From the NCBI RefSeq assembly GCF_004341385.1, contig NZ_SLXE01000020.1:1-50508 (forward strand): 50,508 nt of DNA, read 5' to 3'. Source of the stretch: Uruburuella suis (GTDB taxonomy: Bacteria; Pseudomonadota; Gammaproteobacteria; Burkholderiales; Neisseriaceae). Both the position numbers and the translations under genes were made by a program. Of the stretch, positions 31,995-40,928 are shown piece by piece. The notes under the pieces are model-generated. The model made no database searches. It was not told where the DNA came from and saw only the letters and a program-made list of their open reading frames with translations. Each line of letters begins with the position of its first letter. Within the stretch, counting starts at the first letter, position 1.

Positions 31995-32642
31995 ATGAAC
32001 CAACACATCCGCCGGGAAATCTTCGAGCGCTTTCGCGCCGCCAATCCGCACCCGACCACCGAATTGCAATACAACAACCCGTTTGAGCTGCTGATTGCCG
32101 TGCTGCTTTCTGCGCAGGCCACCGATGCGGGCGTGAACAAAGCCACCGCCAAACTTTTTCCCGTGGCCGGCACGCCGCAGGCCATGCTGGATTTGGGCTT
32201 GGAAGGCGTGATGGAATACACCCGCACCATCGGCTTATACAAAACCAAATCCAAACACATTATCGAAACCTGCCGCATCTTGCTGCATCAGCACCAAGGC
32301 GAAGTGCCAAGCAGCCGCGAAGCGCTGGAAGCCTTGCCCGGCGTGGGGCGCAAAACCGCCAATGTGGTGCTCAACACCGCATTCGGGCAGTTGGCGATGG
32401 CGGTGGACACGCATATTTTCCGCGTGGCCAACCGCACCCGCATTGCGCCGGGCAAAAACGTGCGTGAAGTGGAAGACAAATTAATGAAAGTGATTCCGAA
32501 AGAATTTCTGCTCGATGCGCATCACTGGCTGATTCTGCACGGGCGCTACACCTGCAAAGCGCAAAAGCCTTTGTGTGAGCAGTGCATCATCAACGATTTA
32601 TGCGAATATCCGTCGAAAACGGTGCTGATGGGCAAAATCTGA
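31995..32642 (+). CDS. nth: Endonuclease III
   Basis: Nth is a bifunctional DNA glycosylase/AP lyase that removes oxidised pyrimidines. The 215-residue protein has LPGVGRKTANVV with catalytic Lys120, and Asp138 in AVDTHIFRV. The 4Fe-4S cluster ligands Cys187, Cys194, Cys197 and Cys203 are all at the E. coli positions. I start at MNQHIRREIF. A DUS pair separates it from htrA, the same gene order as in meningococci. Confidence 0.95.
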   Translation: MNQHIRREIFERFRAANPHPTTELQYNNPFELLIAVLLSAQATDAGVNKATAKLFPVAGTPQAMLDLGLEGVMEYTRTIGLYKTKSKHIIETCRILLHQHQGEVPSSREALEALPGVGRKTANVVLNTAFGQLAMAVDTHIFRVANRTRIAPGKNVREVEDKLMKVIPKEFLLDAHHWLILHGRYTCKAQKPLCEQCIINDLCEYPSKTVLMGKI

Positions 32643-32648
32643 GCCAAG

Positions 32649-32675
32649 AGGCCGTCTGAAACGTTCAGACGGCCT
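32649..32675. terminator. DUS inverted pair after nth
   Basis: AGGCCGTCTGAA and its reverse complement lie 6 bases past the nth stop. Confidence 0.75.
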
Positions 32676-32820
32676 GCTTTATCTGCCGGCGAAGCAACCG
32701 CAAAAAGATGTAAAACCCTTGCTTTCAAGCGGCCGCGCCCGCCCGGGGCTGATGCGGCGGCCTTTGTTTTCGTTTACAATTCCACACCAAACACCGATTA
32801 AAAACTTCAAAGGAAATTCT

Positions 32821-34320
32821 GTGAACCCCACGCCCAAATACCTTGTTTTGCTTACGGCATCGGCATTAATGCTGGGCGGCTGCGACAAGTTAGGCAGCTT
32901 TTTCGGCGATGCCAAAGAAAAAGGCAGCGAATTTGTGCAATCGATCGAAGCCAAAACCGATGGCGGCAGCGTGGGCATGTTGCTGCCCGATTTCACCAAG
33001 CTGGTGGAGCAGGAAGGCCCCAGCGTGGTGAATATCCAGGCCACCAAAAATGCGCCCGCCGCTTCGGCACGCAACGATGGCGGCATGGATTTGAGCCAGT
33101 TTCCCGACAACGATCCGTTTTACGAATTTTTCAAGCGCTTGGTGCCCAATATGCCCGAAGTGCCGCAGCAAGATGACGATGGCGAGCTGAATTTCGGCTC
33201 CGGCTTCATCATCAGCCCCGACGGCTACATCCTCACCAACACGCATGTGGTGGGCGGCATGAACAACATCAAAGTGATGCTCAACGACAAACGCGAATAC
33301 ACCGCCAAGCTTATCGGCTCCGACCAGCAATCGGATGTGGCGCTGCTCAAAATCGATGCCGCCGATTTGCCGGTGGTGAAAATCGGCAACGCCAAAGATT
33401 TGAAACCGGGCGAATGGGTGGCCGCCATCGGCGCACCGTTTGGGTTTGACAACAGCGTCACCGCCGGCATCGTGTCGGCCAAAGGCCGCAGCCTGCCGAA
33501 TGAAAACTACACGCCGTTTATCCAAACCGATGTGGCGATTAATCCGGGCAATTCCGGCGGCCCGCTCTTTAATTTAAAAGGGCAGGTGGTGGGCATTAAT
33601 TCGCAAATTTATAGCCGCAGCGGCGGCTTTATGGGCATTTCGTTTGCCATTCCGATTGATGTGGCCATGAATGTGGCCGACCAGCTGCGCACCACCGGCA
33701 AGGTGCAGCGCGGCCAATTGGGCGTGATTATTCAAGAAGTGTCGTATGATTTGGCCAAATCGTTTGAGCTTGATAAAGCCACGGGCGCGCTGATTGCGCG
33801 CGTGTTGCCGGGCAGCCCGGCGGCCAAAGCCGGCTTGCAGGTGGGCGATATCGTGCGCAGCGTGAATGGCGAAGAAGTGCGCGCTTCCAGCGATTTGCCG
33901 GTGATGGTGGGCGCGATTGCGCCGGGCAAAGAAATCACGCTGGGTGTGTGGCGCAAAGGCAAAGAAACCGATATCAAGGTGCAGCTGGGCTCGGCCGATG
34001 GCAATGCGCAGAGCGATGATGAAGCGGGCAGCGGCCAGCCGCCGGCCGGCGGCGACACGCAATCGTTCCAGCTCGACAATATGGGCTTGAGCCTCAATGT
34101 GCAAAATGTCGACGGCGCCAAACATTTGGTGGTGGCCAAGGCCGAAGGCTTGGCCGCGCGCGCCGGCCTGCGCCGGGGCGATGAGATTTTGGCGGTGGGC
34201 CAAACCAGCGTGGAAGACGAAGCCACTTTCCGCAGCGCCATCGAAGGCGCGGGCAAAAATGTGCCGCTGTTGGTGCAGCGCAGCGGCAACACCTTGTTTT
34301 TAGCGCTCAACCTGCCTTGA
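32821..34320 (+). CDS. htrA: HtrA/DegQ serine protease Do, lipoprotein form
   Basis: A 499-residue periplasmic protease/chaperone that degrades misfolded envelope proteins. The catalytic triad is His142 (TNTHVVGG), Asp172 (SDVALLK) and Ser245 (NPGNSGGPLF). Two PDZ domains follow (about 285-370 and 415-495). The N-terminus has a lipobox LGGC with Cys21, so it is probably lipid-anchored, as in other Neisseria. The start is GTG after AAAGGAAA; upstream codons are not supported. It lies after nth and before nagZ. Confidence 0.93.
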   Translation: MNPTPKYLVLLTASALMLGGCDKLGSFFGDAKEKGSEFVQSIEAKTDGGSVGMLLPDFTKLVEQEGPSVVNIQATKNAPAASARNDGGMDLSQFPDNDPFYEFFKRLVPNMPEVPQQDDDGELNFGSGFIISPDGYILTNTHVVGGMNNIKVMLNDKREYTAKLIGSDQQSDVALLKIDAADLPVVKIGNAKDLKPGEWVAAIGAPFGFDNSVTAGIVSAKGRSLPNENYTPFIQTDVAINPGNSGGPLFNLKGQVVGINSQIYSRSGGFMGISFAIPIDVAMNVADQLRTTGKVQRGQLGVIIQEVSYDLAKSFELDKATGALIARVLPGSPAAKAGLQVGDIVRSVNGEEVRASSDLPVMVGAIAPGKEITLGVWRKGKETDIKVQLGSADGNAQSDDEAGSGQPPAGGDTQSFQLDNMGLSLNVQNVDGAKHLVVAKAEGLAARAGLRRGDEILAVGQTSVEDEATFRSAIEGAGKNVPLLVQRSGNTLFLALNLP

Positions 34321-34334
34321 TTTTCCCTGCAACT

Positions 34335-34372
34335 TTTCAGACGGCCTCCATTGACTCAGAGGCCGTCTGAAA
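34335..34372. terminator. DUS pair (reverse order) between htrA and nagZ
   Basis: TTTCAGACGGCCTC and then GAGGCCGTCTGAAA flank 10 bases, 14 bases past the htrA stop. Confidence 0.65.
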
Positions 34373-34394
34373 CATTTTTAAGAAACGATTCAAG

Positions 34395-35477
34395 ATGATG
34401 CAAACCCTTCCGCGCGGCCCGGTGATGGCCGATGTGCAGGCTTTCCAATTGAGCGAAGCCGAACGGCAGCGCCTGCTCGACCCGGCCGTGGGCGGCGTGA
34501 TTTTATTCCGCCGCAATTTTGAAAATGTGGCGCAACTCAAAGCGCTGGTGGCCGAAATCAAAGCCTTGCGCACGCCTGAGCTGATTATTGCCGTCGACCA
34601 CGAAGGCGGCCGCGTGCAGCGCTTTATAGAGGGTTTCACCCGCCTGCCGGCCATGAATGTGCTCGGCGAAATGTGGGATGAGCAAGGCGAAGCCGCCGCC
34701 AAAGCCGCTGCGGAGCAGGCGGGCTGGGTGCTCGCGGCCGAATTGAGCGCTTGCGGCATTGATTTGTCGTTTACGCCGGTGCTGGATTTAAACTGGGGGC
34801 AATGCGCCGTAATCGGCAACCGCAGCTTTCACCAAAGCGCCGAAATTGTGGCTGAATTGGCGCGGGCCTTGCAAAAAGGCTTAAACAAAGGCGGCATGAA
34901 ATCCTGCGGCAAGCATTTTCCCGGCCACGGCTTCGTGGAAGGCGACAGCCACCATGTGTTGCCGCAAGACAATCGCAGCCTGGCCGAGCTGGAAGCGGCC
35001 GATATCGTGCCTTTTTGCAAGCTCTCTGCCGAGGGTATGGCTGCGGTGATGCCCGCGCATGTGGTGTATCCGCAAATCGATGCGCAGCCGGCGGGTTTTT
35101 CCGAGGTGTGGCTGAAGCAAATTTTGCGCCACAAAATCGGCTTTAACGGCGTGATTTTCTCCGACGATCTCACTATGGAAGGTGCTTGCGGCGCCGGCGG
35201 TATCAAAGCGCGCGCGCAATTATCGTTTGATGCCGGCTGCGATATTGTGCTCGTGTGCAACCGCCCCGATTTGGTGGATGAATTGCGCGCCGGTTTTGCC
35301 GCCCCCGCCAATCCGGATTTGGCCGCGCGCTGGCAATATATGGCCAACACTTTGCGCCCGAGCGATGCCGCCGCGATGATGGACACGCCGGAATTCAAAG
35401 CCGCCCAAAGCGTTGTGGCCGCATTGGCCACGCCCAAAGACATTGCCGGCGGCGTGAAAGTGGGCGAAGCGTTTTGA
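34395..35477 (+). CDS. nagZ: Beta-N-acetylhexosaminidase NagZ
   Basis: A cytoplasmic GH3 enzyme that removes GlcNAc from recycled anhydro-muropeptides. The 360-residue protein starts with PRGPVMADVQAF. It carries KHFPGHGFVEGDSH, the GH3 catalytic loop with the acid/base His-Asp pair, and the nucleophile region FSDDLTMEGACG. The ending GGVKVGEAF is typical of neisserial NagZ. Two ATGs lie next to each other (34395 and 34398). It is convergent with bioC. Confidence 0.94.
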   Translation: MMQTLPRGPVMADVQAFQLSEAERQRLLDPAVGGVILFRRNFENVAQLKALVAEIKALRTPELIIAVDHEGGRVQRFIEGFTRLPAMNVLGEMWDEQGEAAAKAAAEQAGWVLAAELSACGIDLSFTPVLDLNWGQCAVIGNRSFHQSAEIVAELARALQKGLNKGGMKSCGKHFPGHGFVEGDSHHVLPQDNRSLAELEAADIVPFCKLSAEGMAAVMPAHVVYPQIDAQPAGFSEVWLKQILRHKIGFNGVIFSDDLTMEGACGAGGIKARAQLSFDAGCDIVLVCNRPDLVDELRAGFAAPANPDLAARWQYMANTLRPSDAAAMMDTPEFKAAQSVVAALATPKDIAGGVKVGEAF

Positions 35478-35503
35478 TGTTTGGGGTTTGATATTTGAAA
35501 GGC

Positions 35504-35533
35504 AGGCCGTCTGAAAGCAATTTCAGACGGCCT
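35504..35533. terminator. Bidirectional DUS terminator between nagZ and bioC
   Basis: AGGCCGTCTGAAA and its reverse complement lie between convergent nagZ and bioC. Confidence 0.75.
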
Positions 35534-35588
35534 TTCGTATAAAGGCGATAAAGCATTAACACAAATGCACGCAGCCGGATTTATGGAT

Positions 35589-36365
35589 TTATGGCTTGCC
35601 GATCACAATATAGCTGATGCAATAATCCAGCGGCAGCAAGCCCTTATCGTTGCGCAGCGTTTCATAGGCCGCCGCAAATCGCTGCCAGCGCGCTTTGCCG
35701 GTGAGGCCGGCGCGACGGGCGAAAACGTGGTTGGCACCCACATGTTTGAGTGAATCGAGCAGGCTTTTTAAGTCGGCAAATTCTTGGGTGATCGTTTCAG
35801 TGCAAACTTCAATTTGGCCGAAGCAGGCAAAGGCCGTCTGAATGCCGGCGGGTGTTAAAAAGCGGTTGACATGCGGCGCGGCATCGGCGGCCTGCCAGGC
35901 TTGGCGCAGCTGCCACAAGCTGCCTTCGGCCGGCGTGGCCACGGCGATGCAGCCGCCGGCGCGGGTGATGCGCTGCATTTGGGCGGCGGCCTGCGCTAGA
36001 TTGCACCATTGCAGCGCCAAGCTGCTGAAGCAGATATCGATGCTGCCGCCGGCCAGCGGCAGCGCTTCGGCATCGGCCAGTAGGCAGGCGGCAGCGCGCT
36101 GCTGCGTGTGAATGCGGCGCAACATGCCCTCGGCCAAATCGAGCGCCAGCACGCAAGCGCCTTTTTCCTGCATGATGCGGCTGAAATGGCCGCTGCCCGC
36201 GCCGATATCGAGCACGGTTTGGCCGGCCAGATTGCTTTGATGCCGCTGCTCGAGCAAATGCAGCAGGCGCGTGCCGACTTGGCGTTGCAGCGCGGCGGCA
36301 TCGTCATAAGTGGCGGCGGCCTGGCTGAACGCGCGGGCGATGTGTTGCTTGTGTTCAGACGGCAT
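35589..36365 (-). CDS. bioC: Malonyl-ACP O-methyltransferase BioC
   Basis: BioC methylates malonyl-ACP to start pimeloyl synthesis for biotin. The 258-residue SAM methyltransferase has VLDIGAGSGHFS near residue 48, ALDLAEGM for the ribose carboxylate and SSLALQW. The start ATGCCGTCTGAA is exactly the meningococcal AT-DUS, so the uptake sequence supplies the first four codons (MPSE). Its start overlaps the bioF end by 11 bases. A second DUS lies near 35830. A longer upstream frame is only the alternative frame of bioF. Confidence 0.92.
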   Translation of the reverse strand: MPSEHKQHIARAFSQAAATYDDAAALQRQVGTRLLHLLEQRHQSNLAGQTVLDIGAGSGHFSRIMQEKGACVLALDLAEGMLRRIHTQQRAAACLLADAEALPLAGGSIDICFSSLALQWCNLAQAAAQMQRITRAGGCIAVATPAEGSLWQLRQAWQAADAAPHVNRFLTPAGIQTAFACFGQIEVCTETITQEFADLKSLLDSLKHVGANHVFARRAGLTGKARWQRFAAAYETLRNDKGLLPLDYCISYIVIGKP

Positions 36366-37512
36366 TGTGCAAACCTTCTGCCAGGCGCTCGATATCGGCG
36401 CGGCTGTGGGCGGCGGTGAGGGTGATGCGCAGGCGCGCCTGCCCCATGGGCACGGTGGGCGGGCGGATGGCGGGCACATAAAGGCCGAAATCGCGCAAAC
36501 GGGCGGCGGCATCGAGCGCGGCCTGATTGCTGCCGCAGATGAAGGGCTGGATGGCGGTGGATGAGGGCAATAATTTTTCTGCCAGCCCGATTTGGCCCAA
36601 GGCCGTCTGAAAATAAGCAATATTGCTGCGCAAACGTGCGCGCAAATCATCGGCTTGGCGCAGGCGCGTGCAGGCGGCGGCGAGCGCAGCGGCCTGGGCG
36701 GGCGGAATGGCGGTGCTGTAAACCAGATGGCGGGCAAATTGGGTGAGGTATTCGGCGGTGTGGTGGCTGCACAGCACCGCCGCGCCCATTGCGCCGGCGG
36801 CCTTGCCGAAGGTGACAATCAAAATGTCGGGCTGCATGCCGGCGGCTGCGGCGCTGCCTTTGCCCTCATCGCCGAGCACGCCGAAGCCGTGGGCATCATC
36901 GAGCAGCAGCCAAGCGCCGTGTTCGCGGCATAAACCGTGCAGGCGGGGCAAGTCGGCGCAATCGCCATCCATGCTGAACACGCCCTCGCTCGCTACCAGC
37001 GTGCAGCGGCCGGCATATTGCGGCAGCAGCGCGGCGAGCTGGTGATATTGCTGATGGGCAAAGCGGCGGAACGCAGCGGAGGAAAGCGCGGCGGCTTCCT
37101 GCATCGAAGCGTGGCAATATTTGTCGGCCAGCAACACATCGTTTTTGCCCAAGAGGCCGAGCAACACCGCCTGATTGGCGGCATAGCCGCTGGCAAACAC
37201 AAGCGCGCGCTCATAGCCCAGCCAGCCGGCCAAAAGCTGCTCCAGCGCTTCGTGGGCATCGGTGTGGCCGCTCACCAGCGGCGAGCCGCCGCTGCCGCTG
37301 CCGAAGCGCGAGAGCGCCTGCTGCCATGCGGCAATCACGCTTTCATCGCGGCTCAAGCCCAAATAATCGTTGCCGCCGAAATTGAGCAGGCGCGTGCCAT
37401 CAAAATCGATTTCGGGCGGCGGCACATCGGCGCGGCGCGGCGTGCGGCGGCGGTAGGCTTGTTTGGCGGCTTGTGCGGCCAAATCGGTGTGGATTCGGGT
37501 GTGCCAGTTCAT
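36355..37512 (-). CDS. bioF: 8-amino-7-oxononanoate synthase
   Basis: BioF condenses pimeloyl-ACP with alanine (PLP-dependent, alpha-oxoamine synthase family). The 385-residue protein has the cofactor lysine Lys237 in VTFGKAAGAMGA, DDAHGFGVLG near 205 and GGNDYLGL near 46. A DUS is within the frame near 36599 (FQTAL). I start at MNWHTRI. The end overlaps bioC. No carboxylesterase gene (bioG or bioH) lies between bioF and bioC or elsewhere in the window. Confidence 0.93.
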   Translation of the reverse strand: MNWHTRIHTDLAAQAAKQAYRRRTPRRADVPPPEIDFDGTRLLNFGGNDYLGLSRDESVIAAWQQALSRFGSGSGGSPLVSGHTDAHEALEQLLAGWLGYERALVFASGYAANQAVLLGLLGKNDVLLADKYCHASMQEAAALSSAAFRRFAHQQYHQLAALLPQYAGRCTLVASEGVFSMDGDCADLPRLHGLCREHGAWLLLDDAHGFGVLGDEGKGSAAAAGMQPDILIVTFGKAAGAMGAAVLCSHHTAEYLTQFARHLVYSTAIPPAQAAALAAACTRLRQADDLRARLRSNIAYFQTALGQIGLAEKLLPSSTAIQPFICGSNQAALDAAARLRDFGLYVPAIRPPTVPMGQARLRITLTAAHSRADIERLAEGLHNAV

Positions 37513-37549
37513 GGGTATCAATAATTATGAATATGCGATGTGTGTTAAA

Positions 37550-37580
37550 CAGGCCGTCTGAAAGGCTTTCAGACGGCCTG
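37550..37580. terminator. DUS inverted pair upstream of bioF
   Basis: CAGGCCGTCTGAAAG and its reverse complement lie between the narK terminator and bioF. Confidence 0.6.
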
Positions 37581-37639
37581 CGGCAGTATAGGTGTTGCGG
37601 GCGGCAAAAGGCAACCGCTGATTGCCGGCGGCCATGAAA

Positions 37640-37662
37640 AACCGCCCGATGAACGGGCGGTT
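37640..37662 (-). terminator. Rho-independent terminator after narK
   Basis: On the minus strand AACCGCCCG, a 5-base loop and CGGGCGGTT are followed by further T residues. The stem is a perfect 9 bp and lies 22 bases past the narK stop. No DUS is involved. Confidence 0.8.
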
Positions 37663-37683
37663 GGTTGCAATTAGCTTGAAACC

Positions 37684-39066
37684 TCAGCACTTGGCTTCGG
37701 CGCCTTTGCGGGCGTAATACCACCAGTTGAGCGCGCCGCACAACACATAAAACACGATAAAGGCAATCAGCGCGGCATTCACGCTGCCGGTAACGGCAAT
37801 GGAAGTGCCGTAGCTTTTGGGGATGAAAAAGCCGCCATAAGCCGCAAAAGCTGCGGTGAAGCCGATCACGGCTGCGCCTTCTTTGGTGGCATCGAGCCGC
37901 GCCTGCTCGGCATCGACCAAGCCTTGCTCGGCAAAGCGCTGGTGCATATTGAGGAAAATCACCGGCACCTGCATAAAGGTGGAGCCGTTGCCCAGGCCGG
38001 TGAGGGCGAACAAGGCCATAAAGCAGGCGAAAAAGCCCCAAAAGCTGCCGCCTTGGCCATCGGTGGGCAAAAAGGCGAGCACGCCGCACACGGCCACAAT
38101 CATGCCGATAAACACAATTTGGGTGATGGCCGCGCCGCTTTTGATTTTATCGGAAAGCCAGCCGCCCAGCGGGCGCACCAAAGCGCCGACCAAGGGGCCG
38201 AGAAACGCATATTTCACCGGGTCCACCGCGGGAAACTGGCTTTTAATCAAAAGCGGAAAGCCGGCGGCAAAGCCGATAAACGAGCCGAATGTGCCCAAAT
38301 AAAGCACACACATAATCCAGTTGTGTTTGCGGGTGAAGATAATGGCTTGGTCTTTAAAGCCGGCTTTGGCCGAGGCGATATCATTCATGCCAAACCAAGC
38401 CGCCAGCGCGGAAATGATGATAAACGGCACCCACACAAAGCCTGCGTTTTGCAGCCACATCTGCTTGGTGGCATCGCCTTTCACCCAGGTTTGCGCTTCG
38501 CCGCCGAGTGCACCGAACACGCCGGCGGTGATGATGAGCGGCACCACAAACTGCACCACCGACACCCCCAAATTGCCCAAACCGGCATTAAGCCCCAGCG
38601 CCGTGCCTTTTTCCGCTTTCGGAAAGAAAAAGCTGATGTTGGCCATGCTCGATGAGAAGTTGCCGCCGCCAAAGCCGCACAAAAGCGCCAGAATCATCAT
38701 GGTGATGTAGCTTGTGTCGGGGTTTTGCACGGCAAAGCCCAGGCCTGCGGCGGGCAGCAGCAGGCTGGCGGTGGATAAAGCGGTCCAGCGGCGGCCGCCG
38801 AACACCGGCACCATAAACGAATAAAAAATGCGCAAAGTGGCGCCCGATAAAGCGGGCAGCGCCGCCAGCCAGAAAAGCTGGTTTTCGCTGTATTTAAAGC
38901 CGATATTGGGCAGATTGACCACCGCCACGCTCCACACCTGCCACACGGCAAAGGCCAAAAGCAGGGCGGGAATCGAAATCCACAGATTGCGCTTGGCAAT
39001 TTTGCGGCCGGTTTGCTGCCAGAAATTTTTGTCTTCCGGCCGCCAATCGTGAAGGATGTAGCTCAT
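37684..39066 (-). CDS. narK: Nitrate/nitrite antiporter NarK
   Basis: A 460-residue, 12-helix MFS porter of the nitrate-nitrite family, close to E. coli NarK (shared start DWRPED-x-FWQQ and KRNLWIS). It exchanges nitrate and nitrite at the inner membrane. Arg79 in LRIFYSFMVP corresponds to E. coli Arg89, and VRPLGGWLSD supplies the second arginine. Nitrate signatures GLGNLGVSVVQ and AYGGFFIPKSYG are present. The start MSYILHDWRP follows AGGAGCAT. It is the second of two adjacent transporters; no narGHJI genes are in the window. Confidence 0.92.
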   Translation of the reverse strand: MSYILHDWRPEDKNFWQQTGRKIAKRNLWISIPALLLAFAVWQVWSVAVVNLPNIGFKYSENQLFWLAALPALSGATLRIFYSFMVPVFGGRRWTALSTASLLLPAAGLGFAVQNPDTSYITMMILALLCGFGGGNFSSSMANISFFFPKAEKGTALGLNAGLGNLGVSVVQFVVPLIITAGVFGALGGEAQTWVKGDATKQMWLQNAGFVWVPFIIISALAAWFGMNDIASAKAGFKDQAIIFTRKHNWIMCVLYLGTFGSFIGFAAGFPLLIKSQFPAVDPVKYAFLGPLVGALVRPLGGWLSDKIKSGAAITQIVFIGMIVAVCGVLAFLPTDGQGGSFWGFFACFMALFALTGLGNGSTFMQVPVIFLNMHQRFAEQGLVDAEQARLDATKEGAAVIGFTAAFAAYGGFFIPKSYGTSIAVTGSVNAALIAFIVFYVLCGALNWWYYARKGAEAKC

Positions 39067-39086
39067 TTTGATGCTCCTGAATAAGG

Positions 39087-39131
39087 TTTCAGACGGCCGC
39101 CCGGTTATCAATAAAGAAAGGCCGTCTGAAA
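39087..39131. terminator. DUS pair (reverse order) between the two narK genes
   Basis: TTTCAGACGGCC and GGCCGTCTGAAA are about 21 bases apart, in the 71-bp gap. Termination here would be partial if both genes are one operon. Confidence 0.45.
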
Positions 39132-39137
39132 CGAAAA

Positions 39138-40373
39138 TTATGCGTGTTCGATTTCTTTGCGCTTGGCTTTAAACGAGAAGTGCATCCAGATTAACGACAC
39201 ACACACGGTGCCGTAGAGCAGCATAAAGCTGGTGGAGCGGATGCCGGTGAAATCTTCGAGCATGCCGAACATAATCGGCAGCAAAAAGCCGCCCATGCCG
39301 CCGGCCAGCCCCACAATGCCCGACACCGCGCCGATATTGGTGGGATAGTCGTCGGCCACGAATTTAAACACCGAAGCTTTGCCCACCGCCATAGCCACGC
39401 CCACGGTAAACATCAGCACGGTAAACACCACGATATTCAAGCCGATGTGCATGCCCATGGGGCCGTTTTTGGTGTGAAACACCAATTCGGTTTGCGGGTA
39501 AGACAAAATAAAGAAACACACCCAACACACCCACATCACCGCCCAAGTTACCTTATAAGCACCGAATTTATCCGACAAATAGCCGCCAAACGCGCGCAAC
39601 ACGCCGCCGGGCAGCGAAAAGCAGGCCGCCAGAAAAGCCGCGCTTTGCAGCGTGAGGCCGTATTCGCCGACATAATATTTGGTCATCCACAAAGCCAGCG
39701 CCACATAGCCACCGAACACCACCGAATAATATTGGCTGTAGCGCAACACGCCCGGGTCTTTCAAAAGCGCGAGCTGCTCGCGCAGGGTAACGGAAGACGA
39801 CACCAAATGGCTTTTATCGTGATAAGAAGTAAACCAAAACACAATCGCCGTGCCCAGCATAATCACCGCATACACGGTGGGCACAAAATGCCAGGTGCCG
39901 TAAGCAATCAGCGCCGGCGCCAAAAATTTATTCACCGCCGAGCCGGCATTGCCCGCGCCAAACACGCCCATCGCCATGCCTTGCTGGTGCTTCGGAAACC
40001 AACGCGCCACATAAGGCGTGCCCACCGAAAACGAGCCGCCGGCCAAGCCCATCACCAAGCCGATCAGCAGAAACTGCCAAAATTGATCGGCATACTGCAT
40101 CATAAAAATCGCCGGCACACACAACAGCATCAGCACGAAAAACACAATGCGCCCGCCGTAGCGGTCGGTCCAGATGCCCAGCGGCACGCGCACCAGCGAG
40201 CCGGAGAGCACCGGCGTGGCCGCCAAAATGCCGAATTCGGTTTCGCTCAAGCCCAGCTGCTCTTTTACCGGAATGCCCACCACCGCCAGCATCATCCACA
40301 CCATAAAACACACGGTAAATGCCAGCGTGCTGGACGCCAGCACCGAATATTGCTTGTATTTTTGCGAGGCCAT
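39138..40373 (-). CDS. NarK1-type nitrate transporter
   Basis: A 411-residue MFS nitrate/nitrite porter of the type-1 (NarK1, proton-coupled) branch. The first helix is SVLASSTLAFTVCFMVWMML. LVRVPLGIWTDRYGGR provides the arginine of the substrate channel. FGAGNAGSAVNKF and GIVGLAGGMGGFLLPI are the two nitrate signatures. AAGGAC precedes ATG. Pairing of NarK1- and NarK2-type porters is known from denitrifiers. The upstream region has no site I could confidently call FNR or NarL. Confidence 0.88.
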   Translation of the reverse strand: MASQKYKQYSVLASSTLAFTVCFMVWMMLAVVGIPVKEQLGLSETEFGILAATPVLSGSLVRVPLGIWTDRYGGRIVFFVLMLLCVPAIFMMQYADQFWQFLLIGLVMGLAGGSFSVGTPYVARWFPKHQQGMAMGVFGAGNAGSAVNKFLAPALIAYGTWHFVPTVYAVIMLGTAIVFWFTSYHDKSHLVSSSVTLREQLALLKDPGVLRYSQYYSVVFGGYVALALWMTKYYVGEYGLTLQSAAFLAACFSLPGGVLRAFGGYLSDKFGAYKVTWAVMWVCWVCFFILSYPQTELVFHTKNGPMGMHIGLNIVVFTVLMFTVGVAMAVGKASVFKFVADDYPTNIGAVSGIVGLAGGMGGFLLPIMFGMLEDFTGIRSTSFMLLYGTVCVSLIWMHFSFKAKRKEIEHA

Positions 40374-40591
40374 TGCAGCCGTCCTTTCTGTGTTTAAAGC
40401 AAACATTTTTTTACAATGCAAGCTTACGGCGCTTTGTTTGCCTTGAATATCGGCACAAAGCAGGGCGGATTTACAGTATTCGCATAAGCGGGATTAGTTA
40501 TTCGGGCGCGCGCGCATAATCCGTTTGGCGGATGGGGTTTGCAAAAACTTACATTGGGTCGGTTTAAAGCGCATGGTTGTGATTTGAAAAC

Positions 40592-40672
40592 AGAGATGCA
40601 AACACCGTATATGCAAATTCATAAAAAAGGCCGTCTGAAAAGTTTTCAGACGGCCTGTGGTGAAAATTCAAA
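40592..40672. repeat. Direct repeat F, copy 1 (81 bp with DUS pair)
   Basis: It starts AGAGATGCAAACACCGTATA and holds a DUS inverted pair at 40628-40656. It ends GGTGAAAATTCAAA and is nearly identical to 40821-40902. It is in the non-coding interval between narK1 and the hemerythrin gene. Confidence 0.85.
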
Positions 40673-40820
40673 TTCGGGTACAGATGCAGATAGACAGGTT
40701 GGGTCAGGCCGTCAAGCCGTTATCCAAGATTGGTTTTAAACAGATTGATTTGATAAAGCGGTTTGAGTTTTGTCGGATTATGCCTGCCGCCAATTCGGCC
40801 TGCGCCTGCACTTTACAATA

Positions 40821-40902
40821 AGAGATGCAAACACCGTATAAGCAAATTCATAAAAAAAGGCCGTCTGAAAAGTTTTCAGACGGCCTGTGGTGAAGATTCA
40901 AA
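40821..40902. repeat. Direct repeat F, copy 2 (82 bp with DUS pair)
   Basis: It matches copy 1 with a one-base insertion and a few substitutions, including the DUS pair at 40858-40886. The latter is a possible terminator of the hemerythrin gene, whose stop is at 40929 on the minus strand. The spacing between copies is 229 bp. Confidence 0.85.
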
Positions 40903-40928
40903 CCCCATGCAGCTATTAGGCGCAGCTA

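Noticed and set aside
36366..36818. N-terminal extension of bioC to 409 residues
   Set aside because: The added residues are an alternative frame of bioF, Pro/Ala-rich and without motif; BioC starts at MPSEHK.
40374..40560. FNR or NarL sites upstream of the narK genes
   Set aside because: I looked for TTGAT-N4-ATCAA and NarL heptamers; only poor partial matches such as TTTGTGCCGATATTCAA were found.
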